Positions 34,235 to 42,933 of a stretch of DNA of 64,000 nucleotides are shown in pieces (the first letter of the stretch is position 1; every line of letters starts with the position of its first letter). Location of the stretch: contig NZ_JAUSCJ010000017.1 of NCBI RefSeq assembly GCF_030651185.1, positions 1-64,000 of the forward strand. The letters run 5' to 3'. Below the pieces are notes generated by a model. The model saw only the letters and a program-made list of their open reading frames with translations. It was not told where the DNA came from and searched no databases. This DNA is from Phenylobacterium sp. (lineage in GTDB: Bacteria > Pseudomonadota > Alphaproteobacteria > Caulobacterales > Caulobacteraceae). Made by a program: the position numbers and the translations under genes.

Positions 34235-37200
34235 CAGGCGTAGGCCTCCGTCTGCATGGCCCTGCCGTCCTCGGTGACGGTCTGGATGTTGCTGCGCAGT
34301 TTCGCGGTGTCGGAGGCCATGCCGCGGACAACCGTGGTCAGCTCGGCGACCTGTTCGCGCAGGGCGCGGATCTCGCCGTCGTCATTGGCGGCCCGGACGC
34401 CAAGGCCGCGAGGGCCCCGCACCAGCGGCATGATCGCCTCCGGACCAGCCTCCCCCATCAGCCCCATGTTGAAGCCGGTGGGCTGGCTGACGATGCCGTT
34501 CGTGAAGATGCCTCCGGCAGCGAAGGGCGTGCGGCCTTCGGCCATGCCGGAGTTGTAGTAGTGGTACATGGCCCGGTCTTCGAGGGTCTGGCCGTCGATG
34601 GGCTTGGTGGGATCGCCGTGGCCGGACTGCGCCCAGGCCATCACGTCGGGATTGTTCGCCAGGTACGAGGTCCAGTTCGGGGACGCGGCGCTGGGGCCCG
34701 CGGGGGCCACCGTCGCGGGCGTCGCGGTCGGGGCGGTCGCCTGGACAGCCAGGAGCGCCGCAATGGCCGCAGGCAGGCTCAGAACACTATCGTTGAGGGT
34801 GATCAGGCCTGAGACCTGCGCCTTGATGCCCGCAAGTTGCTGTTCGGCGATGCTGGCTTGGTTGAGCGCGCTGTTCTCGCCGGCCCGCGTGGCGTTGCGA
34901 ACGGTGGCGAGGTCGCGCTGATAGGCCAGCAGGGTCCTGGAATTGGCGGCCGACGCGGCGATGAAGGCGCGGCCCGCGTCGGGGATGCCCGCCAACGACT
35001 CCGCGTCCGTCCCCGAGGCGGTCTTCAGAAACCCGAACTTCGCCGCGGCATAGGATCCACCCACAGCCGACGTCGAAGGGTCGAGGCTGTCGCCGAACTC
35101 GCGCAGGGTTTTCGCCAGACCCGCGAACTTGTCCTGCGTCGCGCTGATGGCCGAAGCCTCGCGCTCATAGGCGGCGGCGAGATCGTTCTTCGCTCCCGCT
35201 AGACGGCCGGCGAAGTCTTCCTGGGCGTAGACGAGGTCCAGCAGCGCCCGGTTGGTGCCGTCGATGCCCTTGGTTTCTTCGGCGCGCAGCTTCGCTAGGA
35301 TCCCCGCCTCGTCGCCCGTGGCCTGCATATAGCGGACCTCCAAGGCAGTGCGCTCGTCGGTGATCTTCTTGGCGTCCTGAAGGGCGTAGAGTTGGCGCAT
35401 CAGGGCCTTATTGGTCTCGTCGATGCCCGCCATTTCGGCCTCGCGCTGGGCGGCCAGGGTCGCGATGGCGTCGCCGGACAGGGCGACGATGTTGAGCTCA
35501 ATTTGGCGGCGCTGATTGGCGACATCCAGAGCGCGCTGGGCCGCTGCGGCCTCGGCAGCTCGGCGCTGTTCCGCCGCTTCGGCCTTGGCCTTCTTGGACG
35601 CCCCGCCGAGACCGAAGATCGCGCCCGCAAGGGCGCCGATCCCAGCTATGGCCCATCCGACGGGGCCGGCCAGGGTGGCTGCTGTCATGAAGCCCAGCGA
35701 AACCGCACCCGCGCCAGCCGCGACGGCGCCCATCGCGCCTGCCGCTGCACCGCTCAGAGCCCCGCCCGCCTTGCCGCCGATGGCCTGGCCGGCAGCGTCG
35801 GCGATGCCGGCGATTGCACCGATTTTTCCGCTAGTCGTTCCGTCCTTGCCGAACGCCAACTGGACTGCCTTGGCCGCCCTCAACAGGCCAGACACCGCGC
35901 TCATCCAGTCGCGGTTTTTGAGGCCATAGAACATCTGATCGACGCCGCTTCCGGCATCGTTCGCGGCTTTGTAGAACTCCTCCATCGCGTCCGTGGCCTT
36001 GGCCGTGATGTCTGGGAGGGTCTTCAGTTCGCCGTTCAATTCCTTGAGCGTGCGATCAAAGCCCTTCGTGCTGGCCGGGGCGTCGAGGTTGACGAGCTTC
36101 GACAGGTCCGCGACGGCGGGTTGTGTCCGGTCGATCGCCTCTTTGAGGGCTTTCACCGCGCCAGCGTGGCGGCCAACTGCGCGAGTCGCGCTGTCGTGGG
36201 CCTTGGAGACCTCCGGAATAATCAGCTTGGCGGTCATCAGCGCATCGGCCGATTGGTTTAGGGACTTGGCGTAGGCCAATTCTTGCGCGGCGGCCTTGGC
36301 GGCGGCGACGCCGCCCAGAGCCTTGAACTTGGCCGCCTCGGCAGCCTGGCCAACGCGCAGGGCCTCCATGTTCCCGCCCATGCCAATGGCGGCGATCATG
36401 CCGGAGCCGAAGGCTGCGCCTCGCGCCTCTTTCACTGCGCCTTGCGAAATGGCAGCCCTTGCGGTGGCGTCAGCGGCGGCGCGCTTGAGGATGGCGACCG
36501 TGGCCAGCCGCTCAAGCTCGGCGCGGCGTACTGCGGCGCGGCCGGCGGCATCGGTCGCGTCGATACCGGCCAGCGTCTCGGCATATGCCGCGTTCTGGCT
36601 GATGATCACCGCGTCTATCGCTCGGGATAGACCGGCGCTGGCGATGCCGTATTTGTCCGCGAACTCGGCGGCGCTGCTGAAGGCTTCGCGAGTCGCGTTC
36701 TGGACCTCAATCAGCCCCCGCCCAGCTTCGGCGGTCTTTTCCAGCGCTTCCTTCACGTCGTCGGCGTGCTTACGCCAGAGCAAGAAGGCGGCCCCGACCG
36801 CGGCGGCTCCGGCGATAAGTGGTCCCCACGCCACGATGAGCGAGGCGGCGGCGCGAGCCATACCCGCCAGCGCATCCTTGAACCCGAGCCCCTGGGTCTT
36901 GGCCTGGGCGAAAGCGTCGGCAATCTGGGGTCCCTGTTGAATTGCGATCATCAGGGGAGACATCCCCATTGCCGCCGTCACGCCGATGTCTGCGAACTGG
37001 CGCGAGAGGTTGAGCGTCGTCAGGGTGAGGGTCTTGGAAGACGCCGCCACCCTGCCATGCGCGGCGGCCATAGCCCCCATCTGCTGGACGTACTGAGCTG
37101 CAAAGTCGCGGCTTGCGGCGTCGTGGAAGTCGGTGAAGGAGACGGCAGCCCCCTTCGCCGCCATCCCGGCCTTGGTCGACGAGGACGCCAGCTTGTCGTT

Positions 37201-37455
37201 GGCCGCCACGAGTTGGTTCGCGGAGCGCGCGGCGGCCAGCTGATCGGCCTCGACCCGCTTGATCGCCTCGGCCATTTCCCGCAGGGGGCTTGTGGCGCCG
37301 GTCGTGGACTGGCCTAGCCCGCGCTGGGTGGCGGTGAGTTTCTCGGCTGACTTCTCGGCCTTCGCGCCGGCGGCGGTAAGCGCATCGAGGCTCTGGACCC
37401 CAGCCGCAACGGAGGAGGCGTCAATCCTGAGAGTGAGGTCGGCGAACTCAGCCAT
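34234..37455 (-). CDS. Tail tape measure protein
   Basis: 1073 residues from ATG 37455; a TTG just upstream at 37458 is not needed. Coiled-coil and Ala-rich helical regions flank a hydrophobic stretch of small residues (around 550-630, AGGALSGAAAGAMGAVAAG and on). The C-terminal MGEAGPEAIMPLVRGPRGLGV is a common tape-measure end motif. Its length sets the tail length and suggests a tail of roughly 150-160 nm by the usual proportionality. Confidence 0.9.
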   Translation of the reverse strand: MAEFADLTLRIDASSVAAGVQSLDALTAAGAKAEKSAEKLTATQRGLGQSTTGATSPLREMAEAIKRVEADQLAAARSANQLVAANDKLASSSTKAGMAAKGAAVSFTDFHDAASRDFAAQYVQQMGAMAAAHGRVAASSKTLTLTTLNLSRQFADIGVTAAMGMSPLMIAIQQGPQIADAFAQAKTQGLGFKDALAGMARAAASLIVAWGPLIAGAAAVGAAFLLWRKHADDVKEALEKTAEAGRGLIEVQNATREAFSSAAEFADKYGIASAGLSRAIDAVIISQNAAYAETLAGIDATDAAGRAAVRRAELERLATVAILKRAAADATARAAISQGAVKEARGAAFGSGMIAAIGMGGNMEALRVGQAAEAAKFKALGGVAAAKAAAQELAYAKSLNQSADALMTAKLIIPEVSKAHDSATRAVGRHAGAVKALKEAIDRTQPAVADLSKLVNLDAPASTKGFDRTLKELNGELKTLPDITAKATDAMEEFYKAANDAGSGVDQMFYGLKNRDWMSAVSGLLRAAKAVQLAFGKDGTTSGKIGAIAGIADAAGQAIGGKAGGALSGAAAGAMGAVAAGAGAVSLGFMTAATLAGPVGWAIAGIGALAGAIFGLGGASKKAKAEAAEQRRAAEAAAAQRALDVANQRRQIELNIVALSGDAIATLAAQREAEMAGIDETNKALMRQLYALQDAKKITDERTALEVRYMQATGDEAGILAKLRAEETKGIDGTNRALLDLVYAQEDFAGRLAGAKNDLAAAYEREASAISATQDKFAGLAKTLREFGDSLDPSTSAVGGSYAAAKFGFLKTASGTDAESLAGIPDAGRAFIAASAANSRTLLAYQRDLATVRNATRAGENSALNQASIAEQQLAGIKAQVSGLITLNDSVLSLPAAIAALLAVQATAPTATPATVAPAGPSAASPNWTSYLANNPDVMAWAQSGHGDPTKPIDGQTLEDRAMYHYYNSGMAEGRTPFAAGGIFTNGIVSQPTGFNMGLMGEAGPEAIMPLVRGPRGLGVRAANDDGEIRALREQVAELTTVVRGMASDTAKLRSNIQTVTEDGRAMQTEAYA

Positions 37456-37636
37456 CAAGGACTCCTCTCAAGGGGTTTCGCCCCGCGGCCCGGAGGCGGC
37501 GAGATTGGTGATGTGATGTTCTGAAATGCGACGGGGCCGCCGTGCAGCCTGAACCTAAGCCGTCGCGGCCCGAGGCGTTGCGCTAACTTGCGTCGGAAGC
37601 ACTGATAACGATGGAGTTCCGAAAACTGCCGAAGCC

Positions 37637-37930
37637 CTAGACCTTCGGCTCCTTCGGCTTTCGCCCGCCCACGACGTAACCCGGGCGCAGAACAACGGGG
37701 GCTTCAGACTCGGACGTGTCGGCCGGCGCTTTGCCCCCGATGGCCCCAACAATGCGATGGGCGCCCAACATCACGACGCCTGCCAGGAAGAACACGGCTC
37801 CGAGGGAAAACACGATCTGCTTTTCGGCAATCCGGCCCAGGTTCACAACCTCGCCGCCTGGCGCTCCTATGTCGTAGAACAGGCCGACAAGCATGAGAGT
37901 GAGGCCGAGGCCGATCAGAACTATGCGCAT
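37637..37930 (-). CDS. Small two-pass membrane protein between tail chaperone and tape measure
   Basis: 97 residues with two hydrophobic segments (about 3-22 and 40-60) and a basic C-terminal tail (GGRKPKEPKV). Membrane proteins are unusual at this place in tail operons. It may be an accessory gene, for example in superinfection exclusion. A 180-base gap separates it from the tape measure gene. Confidence 0.55.
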   Translation of the reverse strand: MRIVLIGLGLTLMLVGLFYDIGAPGGEVVNLGRIAEKQIVFSLGAVFFLAGVVMLGAHRIVGAIGGKAPADTSESEAPVVLRPGYVVGGRKPKEPKV

Positions 37931-37954
37931 TGGAGCCCTCCAGTTTCCCGAACG

Positions 37955-38382
37955 CTACGCGCCCCGCCCGCCTTGTCCACCCTTGGCCTCACTCTTTGCG
38001 CGGGCGGCGGCCTCGGCATGCTGGGCATGTGCCGCAGCGACCCACGCTGAGTCCACCGCCATGATAGCCCGGCGCTCCCAATGGAGGAGCGGAACCCCCT
38101 CGTCGGCCTGCCAGGCGTGGATTTCGAGGCGGGTCAGTCGGGAAGGGCCTTCACCGCTGTGAGCCCGGGTGGCGTGGAGGGTAAGGAAGTGATGCCAGAG
38201 ATATTCGGTCTCTGGCGGCGGTCCCCGGTTGGCCTCCAACTGCGCCGCCGCCTCCGGATCACCTTGCCGGGCCAGGCTTTCGAGGTGGTCGCGAAGCGGG
38301 GCGCCGTCAGACTGTGGCGCGGCAAGAGCGAAGTGTTCGGTCGCGAAATCGACTAGGGCTTGGGTGACTTCGCCGTAAAATT
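37955..38382 (-). CDS. Tail assembly chaperone, T part of G/GT frameshift product
   Basis: This frame has no convincing start of its own. It is entered by a -1 shift from the G gene at the AAATTTT heptamer (38383-38377), then continues FYGEVTQALVDFATEHFALA and ends in an Ala-rich coiled coil. This is the lambda-type GT extension, needed in small amounts to load tail-tube protein onto the tape measure. Confidence 0.75.
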
Positions 38383-38766
38383 TGCCCAGTCGCCGGCTCC
38401 GTTGTTCACCTGCTCGGCCAGCCAACCCATCCCCGGGTCGAGGTAGAGGGCTCTGAACATGGCCGGGCCGGGCTCACCGTCCTTGTAGGTGAAATTGTCG
38501 AGCGACTTGGTGATGGCGGCCAGGAAAGATGCGGTCGCGGCGGCGTCTTCCTCGGCGGAACTCTCCACGCTGCCCTTGGCCCGGAGGCGCTTGACGGCGC
38601 GGTTCGAGGAGGCAGCCTTAGCAGCGGCGAAGGGCTTGGAGCCGGGGCCATAGACGGTGACGGCGCAGGGCTTGCCGCCCTCGCCCTCCAGGGGCTCCCC
38701 GGTGGCCGGGTGGTTGAGGATGATCTGGAAGCATTCTTCCGCGGCGAGAGTAGACACGTCGAACAT
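38353..38766 (-). CDS. Tail assembly chaperone G
   Basis: 137 residues from ATG 38766, the zero-frame product. It begins MFDVSTLAAEECFQIILNHP, with a beta-rich N-terminal half and helical C-terminal half (SFLAAITKSLDNFTYKDG). It lies between the tail tube and tape measure genes, the usual place, and contains the slippery site near its end. Confidence 0.75.
   Translation of the reverse strand: MFDVSTLAAEECFQIILNHPATGEPLEGEGGKPCAVTVYGPGSKPFAAAKAASSNRAVKRLRAKGSVESSAEEDAAATASFLAAITKSLDNFTYKDGEPGPAMFRALYLDPGMGWLAEQVNNGAGDWANFTAKSPKP
38377..38383 (-). promoter_or_regulatory. Programmed -1 frameshift site A_AAT_TTT
   Basis: In the G frame the codons read GCA AAT TTT ACG, so the heptamer has the X_XXY_YYZ form in the right phase. 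A -1 slip gives AAA TTT TAC and joins the long downstream frame. The G stop codon lies only 24 bases further on. Confidence 0.7.
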
Positions 38767-38845
38767 GGGGATCTGCTTTCGTGAAGAAGCACGACGGCGC
38801 GACCGTCGCGTAAAGTTGAGGCAGGGAGGCTGTTCAGGCGCCGGC

Positions 38846-40054
38846 TTAGGCCGCGAGGCTGTCCTGAATGGAGATGATCGTCTGATGGTTCGCCAGGGCC
38901 GCACCGCCGGCGCCGTTGATGGCCGCGGTGAAGGTGTAGGTGCGGATGATCTCTTTCTCGCCGTCGTCGGCGCTGTCGCTGAACAGCTTGATGTTGCTCA
39001 TGACGAAGGTGATGAACTCGGCAGTGGCCGAGGAACTGTCAGCCACGACCAGAACCAGGCTGGTGGCGGTCTGGTCATCGAAGATCGTTTGCAGGGTGGC
39101 GCTGGAGAACTTGGCGGTGAACGATCCCGAGACCATCACGCGGCCGACTTGGTGGTCGCTGATGGCGTTGGAGCCGACTTCGGCCTCGCCCGGCTGGATG
39201 TTGCCGCCGATCTGGACTTGGGCGCCGGTGATCGAGGTAACGGTCCCGCCCACCAGAACCTTGCCCTGGACGGAGGCCAGAACGGTGGAAGCGGTTTCGG
39301 CGGCGGGGGAGGTCAGGACTTGCGAGGCGCCCAAGGTGCGGCCCAGGCCCGGCAAGTCGAAGTTGCAGGTCGCGTTGCCAGAGGCCGGCAGGGCGATTTC
39401 GGCCATCGCCACCTTCACGTCGGTGAACAGTTCCGAGCGCGAGAGGTCAGCGTGCCACTTCTCCCAGGAGAAATAGTCGCTGGTGTGGCCCGAGGTGGGA
39501 ACCCAGGATTTCTTGCCGATGACAGTGACGGTGCATCCGGTGATCGGGCCCTCCGCGACCAGGGCCACGCCGTTCAGGGGAACGACGGTCGCAACGGTCT
39601 GGGTCAGGGCGGTGATCAGCAGGTTCTTGGAGATGTTGGCGGCGTTCAGCGTGCCAACCGAAAGGCGGATCACGTCGCCAACCTTGACACCGTCGGTCCA
39701 CCAGCCTGAGGAGCGCGCGATCGTGTAGGTCGGGCCGGAGCCGGCGATGGTGACGGAGAGCGAGGCGATCGGCGTGGTGGCGACGAACAGCTTTCGCAGC
39801 AGGGCCGCGAACTCCAGCTGATAGGTGCCCGCCGATAGCAAGGCGTTGAGCTTGCCGCTGGTCTTGCCGATGCCGGCGGTGTCGCCGGTCGACTGCTGGT
39901 GGGAAGCGATCTCGTTGTTCGAGTATTTGTCACGGTCAAGGTTGAACGTCGCGGTGACGCGGCGCGCGAGGGCGCTGCCGGTCGAGCCGGGCGTGCCGAG
40001 CGCCGATTGCTTGACCCGGGCGAAGGTGGTCGCGATGCCCTGTGCCACAGTCAT
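38846..40054 (-). CDS. Major tail tube protein
   Basis: 402 residues, beta-rich with many Val/Thr/Ser. It begins MTVAQGIATTFARVKQ and contains an immunoglobulin-like insertion in the middle. The position just before the G/GT genes and the size fit the tail tube protein of long-tailed phages. The end (TYTFTAAINGAGGAALANHQTI) matches the family style. Confidence 0.75.
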   Translation of the reverse strand: MTVAQGIATTFARVKQSALGTPGSTGSALARRVTATFNLDRDKYSNNEIASHQQSTGDTAGIGKTSGKLNALLSAGTYQLEFAALLRKLFVATTPIASLSVTIAGSGPTYTIARSSGWWTDGVKVGDVIRLSVGTLNAANISKNLLITALTQTVATVVPLNGVALVAEGPITGCTVTVIGKKSWVPTSGHTSDYFSWEKWHADLSRSELFTDVKVAMAEIALPASGNATCNFDLPGLGRTLGASQVLTSPAAETASTVLASVQGKVLVGGTVTSITGAQVQIGGNIQPGEAEVGSNAISDHQVGRVMVSGSFTAKFSSATLQTIFDDQTATSLVLVVADSSSATAEFITFVMSNIKLFSDSADDGEKEIIRTYTFTAAINGAGGAALANHQTIISIQDSLAA

Positions 40055-40149
40055 GGTGGTGATCTCCTAAGGGATTGGGTTGAGGGTGCGCGCCCATGCA
40101 GGGTCAGCGCGTAGCGTTCCCCTCCCCTCTCGGTTCGGGTGGAGCATTG

Positions 40150-40557
40150 TCAGGCCCCGACGGGGGCCCTGAAATAGACGCGGACCGGGATGCAATAGCG
40201 GTCGCCGTCGACGTATCCCGGCATGATCTCGGGCGTGGTGAAGACGGTGACAGTGACGCCGGAAACTGGGGTCAGGGAGCGCCCGCGATAGAACGTCGTG
40301 CGGATCAACTCGGCTCTGGTCGAGGCAGCTCCTGGGCCCGCATTGGTCGGATAGCAGAGCGTGGTCTGCATGAAGCCCTGCGCGACGTGTGCGGCGGAAA
40401 GCTCCTGATTGTCGGGGCGGGCGAACAGGACGGCGGCGCGCTGGTAGGGCGTGCCGGGTGTCGGGGTGTAGGCCACGTTCTCGGCAGCGGTCGCCAAGGC
40501 CGGAGAAATCGCGGCCAGGGCGGTTTCCAGGGCGGCCCTGATGGCAACCACGCTCAT
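40150..40557 (-). CDS. Tail terminator-like protein (DUF4128 type)
   Basis: 135 residues starting with a helix (SVVAIRAALETALAAIS) followed by beta strands, as in gpU-like tail terminators. It lies between the head-tail completion proteins and the tail tube gene. It would cap the tail tube at the head side. Confidence 0.6.
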   Translation of the reverse strand: MSVVAIRAALETALAAISPALATAAENVAYTPTPGTPYQRAAVLFARPDNQELSAAHVAQGFMQTTLCYPTNAGPGAASTRAELIRTTFYRGRSLTPVSGVTVTVFTTPEIMPGYVDGDRYCIPVRVYFRAPVGA

Positions 40558-40943
40558 CGGGTCACGCTGAGGGCGTCGTCTACGATGCCGGAGAACTCAA
40601 GGACGGTCAGCCCGACCATCCCGTTGGGGGCCTGTTTGGAGTGGCCGCGCTCCAGGGCCATCGCATAGGGCAGATTGTTCTGGATGTAGTGAATGCGCCC
40701 CGAAGCGTCCCTGGGCATCGCCTCGACGCCGGTTACCGCCCGCTCGCCCGTCGACGCTGTGATGACAGATCTGGGCGCATCGACGCTGTAGTGCCAGTTC
40801 GAGCGGAAACGACCGGTGTCAACGGGAGAGCGAGCGATCAATCGCGCGCCCACCTCGAGAACAACCTCTCGGACCGCGGCGTCCGCCCGCTCGCCGGCTT
40901 TCTGGGCGAACTGCGATAGCGCCATCTCGAACTGACCAGCCAT
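40554..40943 (-). CDS. HK97 gp10-like head-tail completion protein
   Basis: 129 residues with the family pattern SPVDTGRFRSNWHYSV and a C-terminal VLEFSGIVDDALS helix. The family joins the connector to the tail. The ATG at 40943 was chosen; the longer frame enters the preceding gene. Confidence 0.75.
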   Translation of the reverse strand: MAGQFEMALSQFAQKAGERADAAVREVVLEVGARLIARSPVDTGRFRSNWHYSVDAPRSVITASTGERAVTGVEAMPRDASGRIHYIQNNLPYAMALERGHSKQAPNGMVGLTVLEFSGIVDDALSVTR

Positions 40944-40944
40944 C

Positions 40945-41313
40945 TCACGCCTTTCGGCACTTGAGCACAAACAACGCCACGTCCTCGCCCGAGTAGATCG
41001 CGGCGACCTCGACGACGGAATAAGGCACGCTACCCACGGTGATGGTGTCGGTGGGTTCGGGCGGGCTATCGAACGCCGCGCCTGCGATGCTGACCTTCTT
41101 GTCGCCAGCCTTCACCAGACCGCTGATCAGTTCGGCGCCCTTGTACTCCTCGATGATGGCCGGGAGCGTCTGGGTCACTGTGGTGGGCGTCGCGGTCCCG
41201 GTGGCGGTATTGTAGGCCCCCGGCGTCACACGCGAGTGCGTCACCGACTTCCCGAACAGCCCGACCATATCGAGCGTGAGCGGGCCGAAGATGTCGTCGA
41301 GGAAGGTGCTCAT
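40945..41313 (-). CDS. Head-tail joining protein, hypothetical
   Basis: 122 residues from ATG 41313, overlapping the previous stop. It is beta-rich (TDTITVGSVPYSVVEVAAIYSGEDVALFVL), a style common in head-tail stoppers. It lies in the expected place for a stopper protein. Confidence 0.6.
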   Translation of the reverse strand: MSTFLDDIFGPLTLDMVGLFGKSVTHSRVTPGAYNTATGTATPTTVTQTLPAIIEEYKGAELISGLVKAGDKKVSIAGAAFDSPPEPTDTITVGSVPYSVVEVAAIYSGEDVALFVLKCRKA

Positions 41314-41678
41314 CAGGCGACGATCCCGCCCGAGAAGTTTAGCCGGCGAAGCTCGGCATATCGGACGCCAAACGACGTCGAGCCCAGCGATCCGGCCGCC
41401 GCGTCGGACGAAGAGGCCGCCCGCTCCAACTCCAGAGGGCCGACCTTGACGCGCTTGAAGCCCAAGAGTTGGATTTCCCGGCTCGCGCCGTGGCCGTCCA
41501 GCGCCAGATTGTGGGCCGCCAGCAGCATGATCGCGTTCGCGTAGTCGCCCTCCAGCCAACTCTCGTCGACCTGGCGGTTCGCGTCGGTGATCGCCGAGGT
41601 GACGACGCCGTCAGCCACGGCGGCGAAGGTCGGGAACTTCGCCTTCAAGTCGGCGGCGGTCGGGGTGGTGTAGGCCAT
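41313..41678 (-). CDS. DUF4054-like head-tail connector protein
   Basis: 120 residues with the DUF4054 style: TAADLKAKFPTFAAV, then helices (DYANAIMLLAAHNLAL) and a variable end. These are gp6-like adaptor proteins below the portal. It overlaps the next gene by one base. Confidence 0.7.
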   Translation of the reverse strand: MAYTTPTAADLKAKFPTFAAVADGVVTSAITDANRQVDESWLEGDYANAIMLLAAHNLALDGHGASREIQLLGFKRVKVGPLELERAASSSDAAAGSLGSTSFGVRYAELRRLNFSGGIVA

Positions 41679-41756
41679 AGTGGGGGCTCCCGTTGGGGAC
41701 GGCGGCGCATCAACTGCGGCGCGGGCGGGGCTGCCCATGCCCCGGATGAGTGTCGG

Positions 41757-42419
41757 CTAGAGCAGCGTGAGCCGCTGATCTCGCTTCTGAAGATTTTCGA
41801 GGGCCCAAAGCGGCTGCAGGTTAGCCAGGCTCCATGCGGCCCTAAATTCGTCGTCGTCGGGACTGGCGAACGTAAACGACGCAAGCGGCACGATGTGGTC
41901 GACGTGCCATTCACCAAAGTTCGCCCACGACATGCCGGGCCTAAACTGTCGCTCCAGATGCGCCCTAAGGTCGTCGGTCGAGTAGCCGACTAACTGCTCC
42001 CAACGTCGCCCCGCCTTTCTGCCGCCCCTCACTTTGAGCGATTGATAGACGTTCGAGCTGATCCGGTGATTGAGTGCGCCGGAGAGCGTGGCCCGACGCT
42101 TTCTGTTCGCCGCGCGCATGCCCGCCCGAACCGTGTCCGCGTTGCGTGCGCGCCAAAGGTTGGCTGCCCGTCGTTGCCGAGCGCGCCGCTCTGCCGGCGT
42201 CTGCTTCGGGCGCCCTCTGGCCTCAGGATCTCGGCCGTCACGGATCGCCCGCTCTCGGAGGGTCCGCTGATGGGCCGCAGGATCGTGTTTCCGCAAAGCC
42301 TGCTCAGCCCGCCTACATGCCCGGCAGTCAGCGGACAGTCCGCTGCGCCGGTGCGATTGCCGGGCGAAGTAATCGGCCGTCGCGGGTTTGGGCTCACCGC
42401 ACTTACTGCACTTCCTCAT
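41757..42419 (-). CDS. HNH endonuclease, probable free-standing homing enzyme
   Basis: 220 residues from ATG 42419 with GGAG 6 bases upstream. The N-terminus has a zinc finger (CSKCGEPK ... CRACR), the middle is very basic, and the C-terminal part holds the HNH core WHVDHIVPLASF and NLQPLWALENLQKR. It interrupts the head operon between the capsid-side gene and the connector genes and is flanked by gaps of 78-93 bases, as expected of a mobile endonuclease gene. Confidence 0.75.
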   Translation of the reverse strand: MRKCSKCGEPKPATADYFARQSHRRSGLSADCRACRRAEQALRKHDPAAHQRTLRERAIRDGRDPEARGRPKQTPAERRARQRRAANLWRARNADTVRAGMRAANRKRRATLSGALNHRISSNVYQSLKVRGGRKAGRRWEQLVGYSTDDLRAHLERQFRPGMSWANFGEWHVDHIVPLASFTFASPDDDEFRAAWSLANLQPLWALENLQKRDQRLTLL

Positions 42420-42511
42420 CTCTCCGGTCTGAAGCATCCCAAGAATATAGCGGGTAGCGGCAGGGCCGAAAAGGCTGATTTAGTCAATCTTGTTACTTGG
42501 CCGAATGTGGG

Positions 42512-42865
42512 TTAGGCCTGAGCGGCGGCCTCGTCGGCCAACTCAAGGGTCGCGACGATGTCGTCACGCTTCTTGGCGTCGCCCAGGTCGATCTCGCGAG
42601 CGGCGGCCAGTTCCTTCAGCTGCGGAACGGTCATGGCGTCGTAGCCTTGGCCGACCGGCGGATGGGCGCCGCCTTTCTTCTCGTCGCCGTCGTGGTCGAG
42701 GGGGTCCGAGGCCTTGATCGTCAGGAACGGCAGGCTCTTGGCGCGCTCCACATAGTCGTCCGCGAGGGCGAGCGTGCGGGTCTGGCCCGGCGCGATGAAC
42801 TTAAGGCCATCGGTCGTATAGACGCCCTGCTCGGCCTTCGAGGTGTTGGTGATGTCCGCCTTCAT
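42512..42865 (-). CDS. Phage head protein with C-terminal SAP/Rho-N-like motif
   Basis: 117 residues. The last 40 residues (VPQLKELAAAREIDLGDAKK) resemble the small helical SAP/Rho-N motif that occurs in short head proteins next to capsid genes. The rest is beta-rich. Function in head assembly is inferred from position. Confidence 0.6.
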   Translation of the reverse strand: MKADITNTSKAEQGVYTTDGLKFIAPGQTRTLALADDYVERAKSLPFLTIKASDPLDHDGDEKKGGAHPPVGQGYDAMTVPQLKELAAAREIDLGDAKKRDDIVATLELADEAAAQA

Positions 42866-42933
42866 GGCGCGTCTCCTGATCTGGGGAGAAAGGCCCCGCC
42901 TGGTGGGGCGGGGCCGCTACTCGTCAGCCGGCG

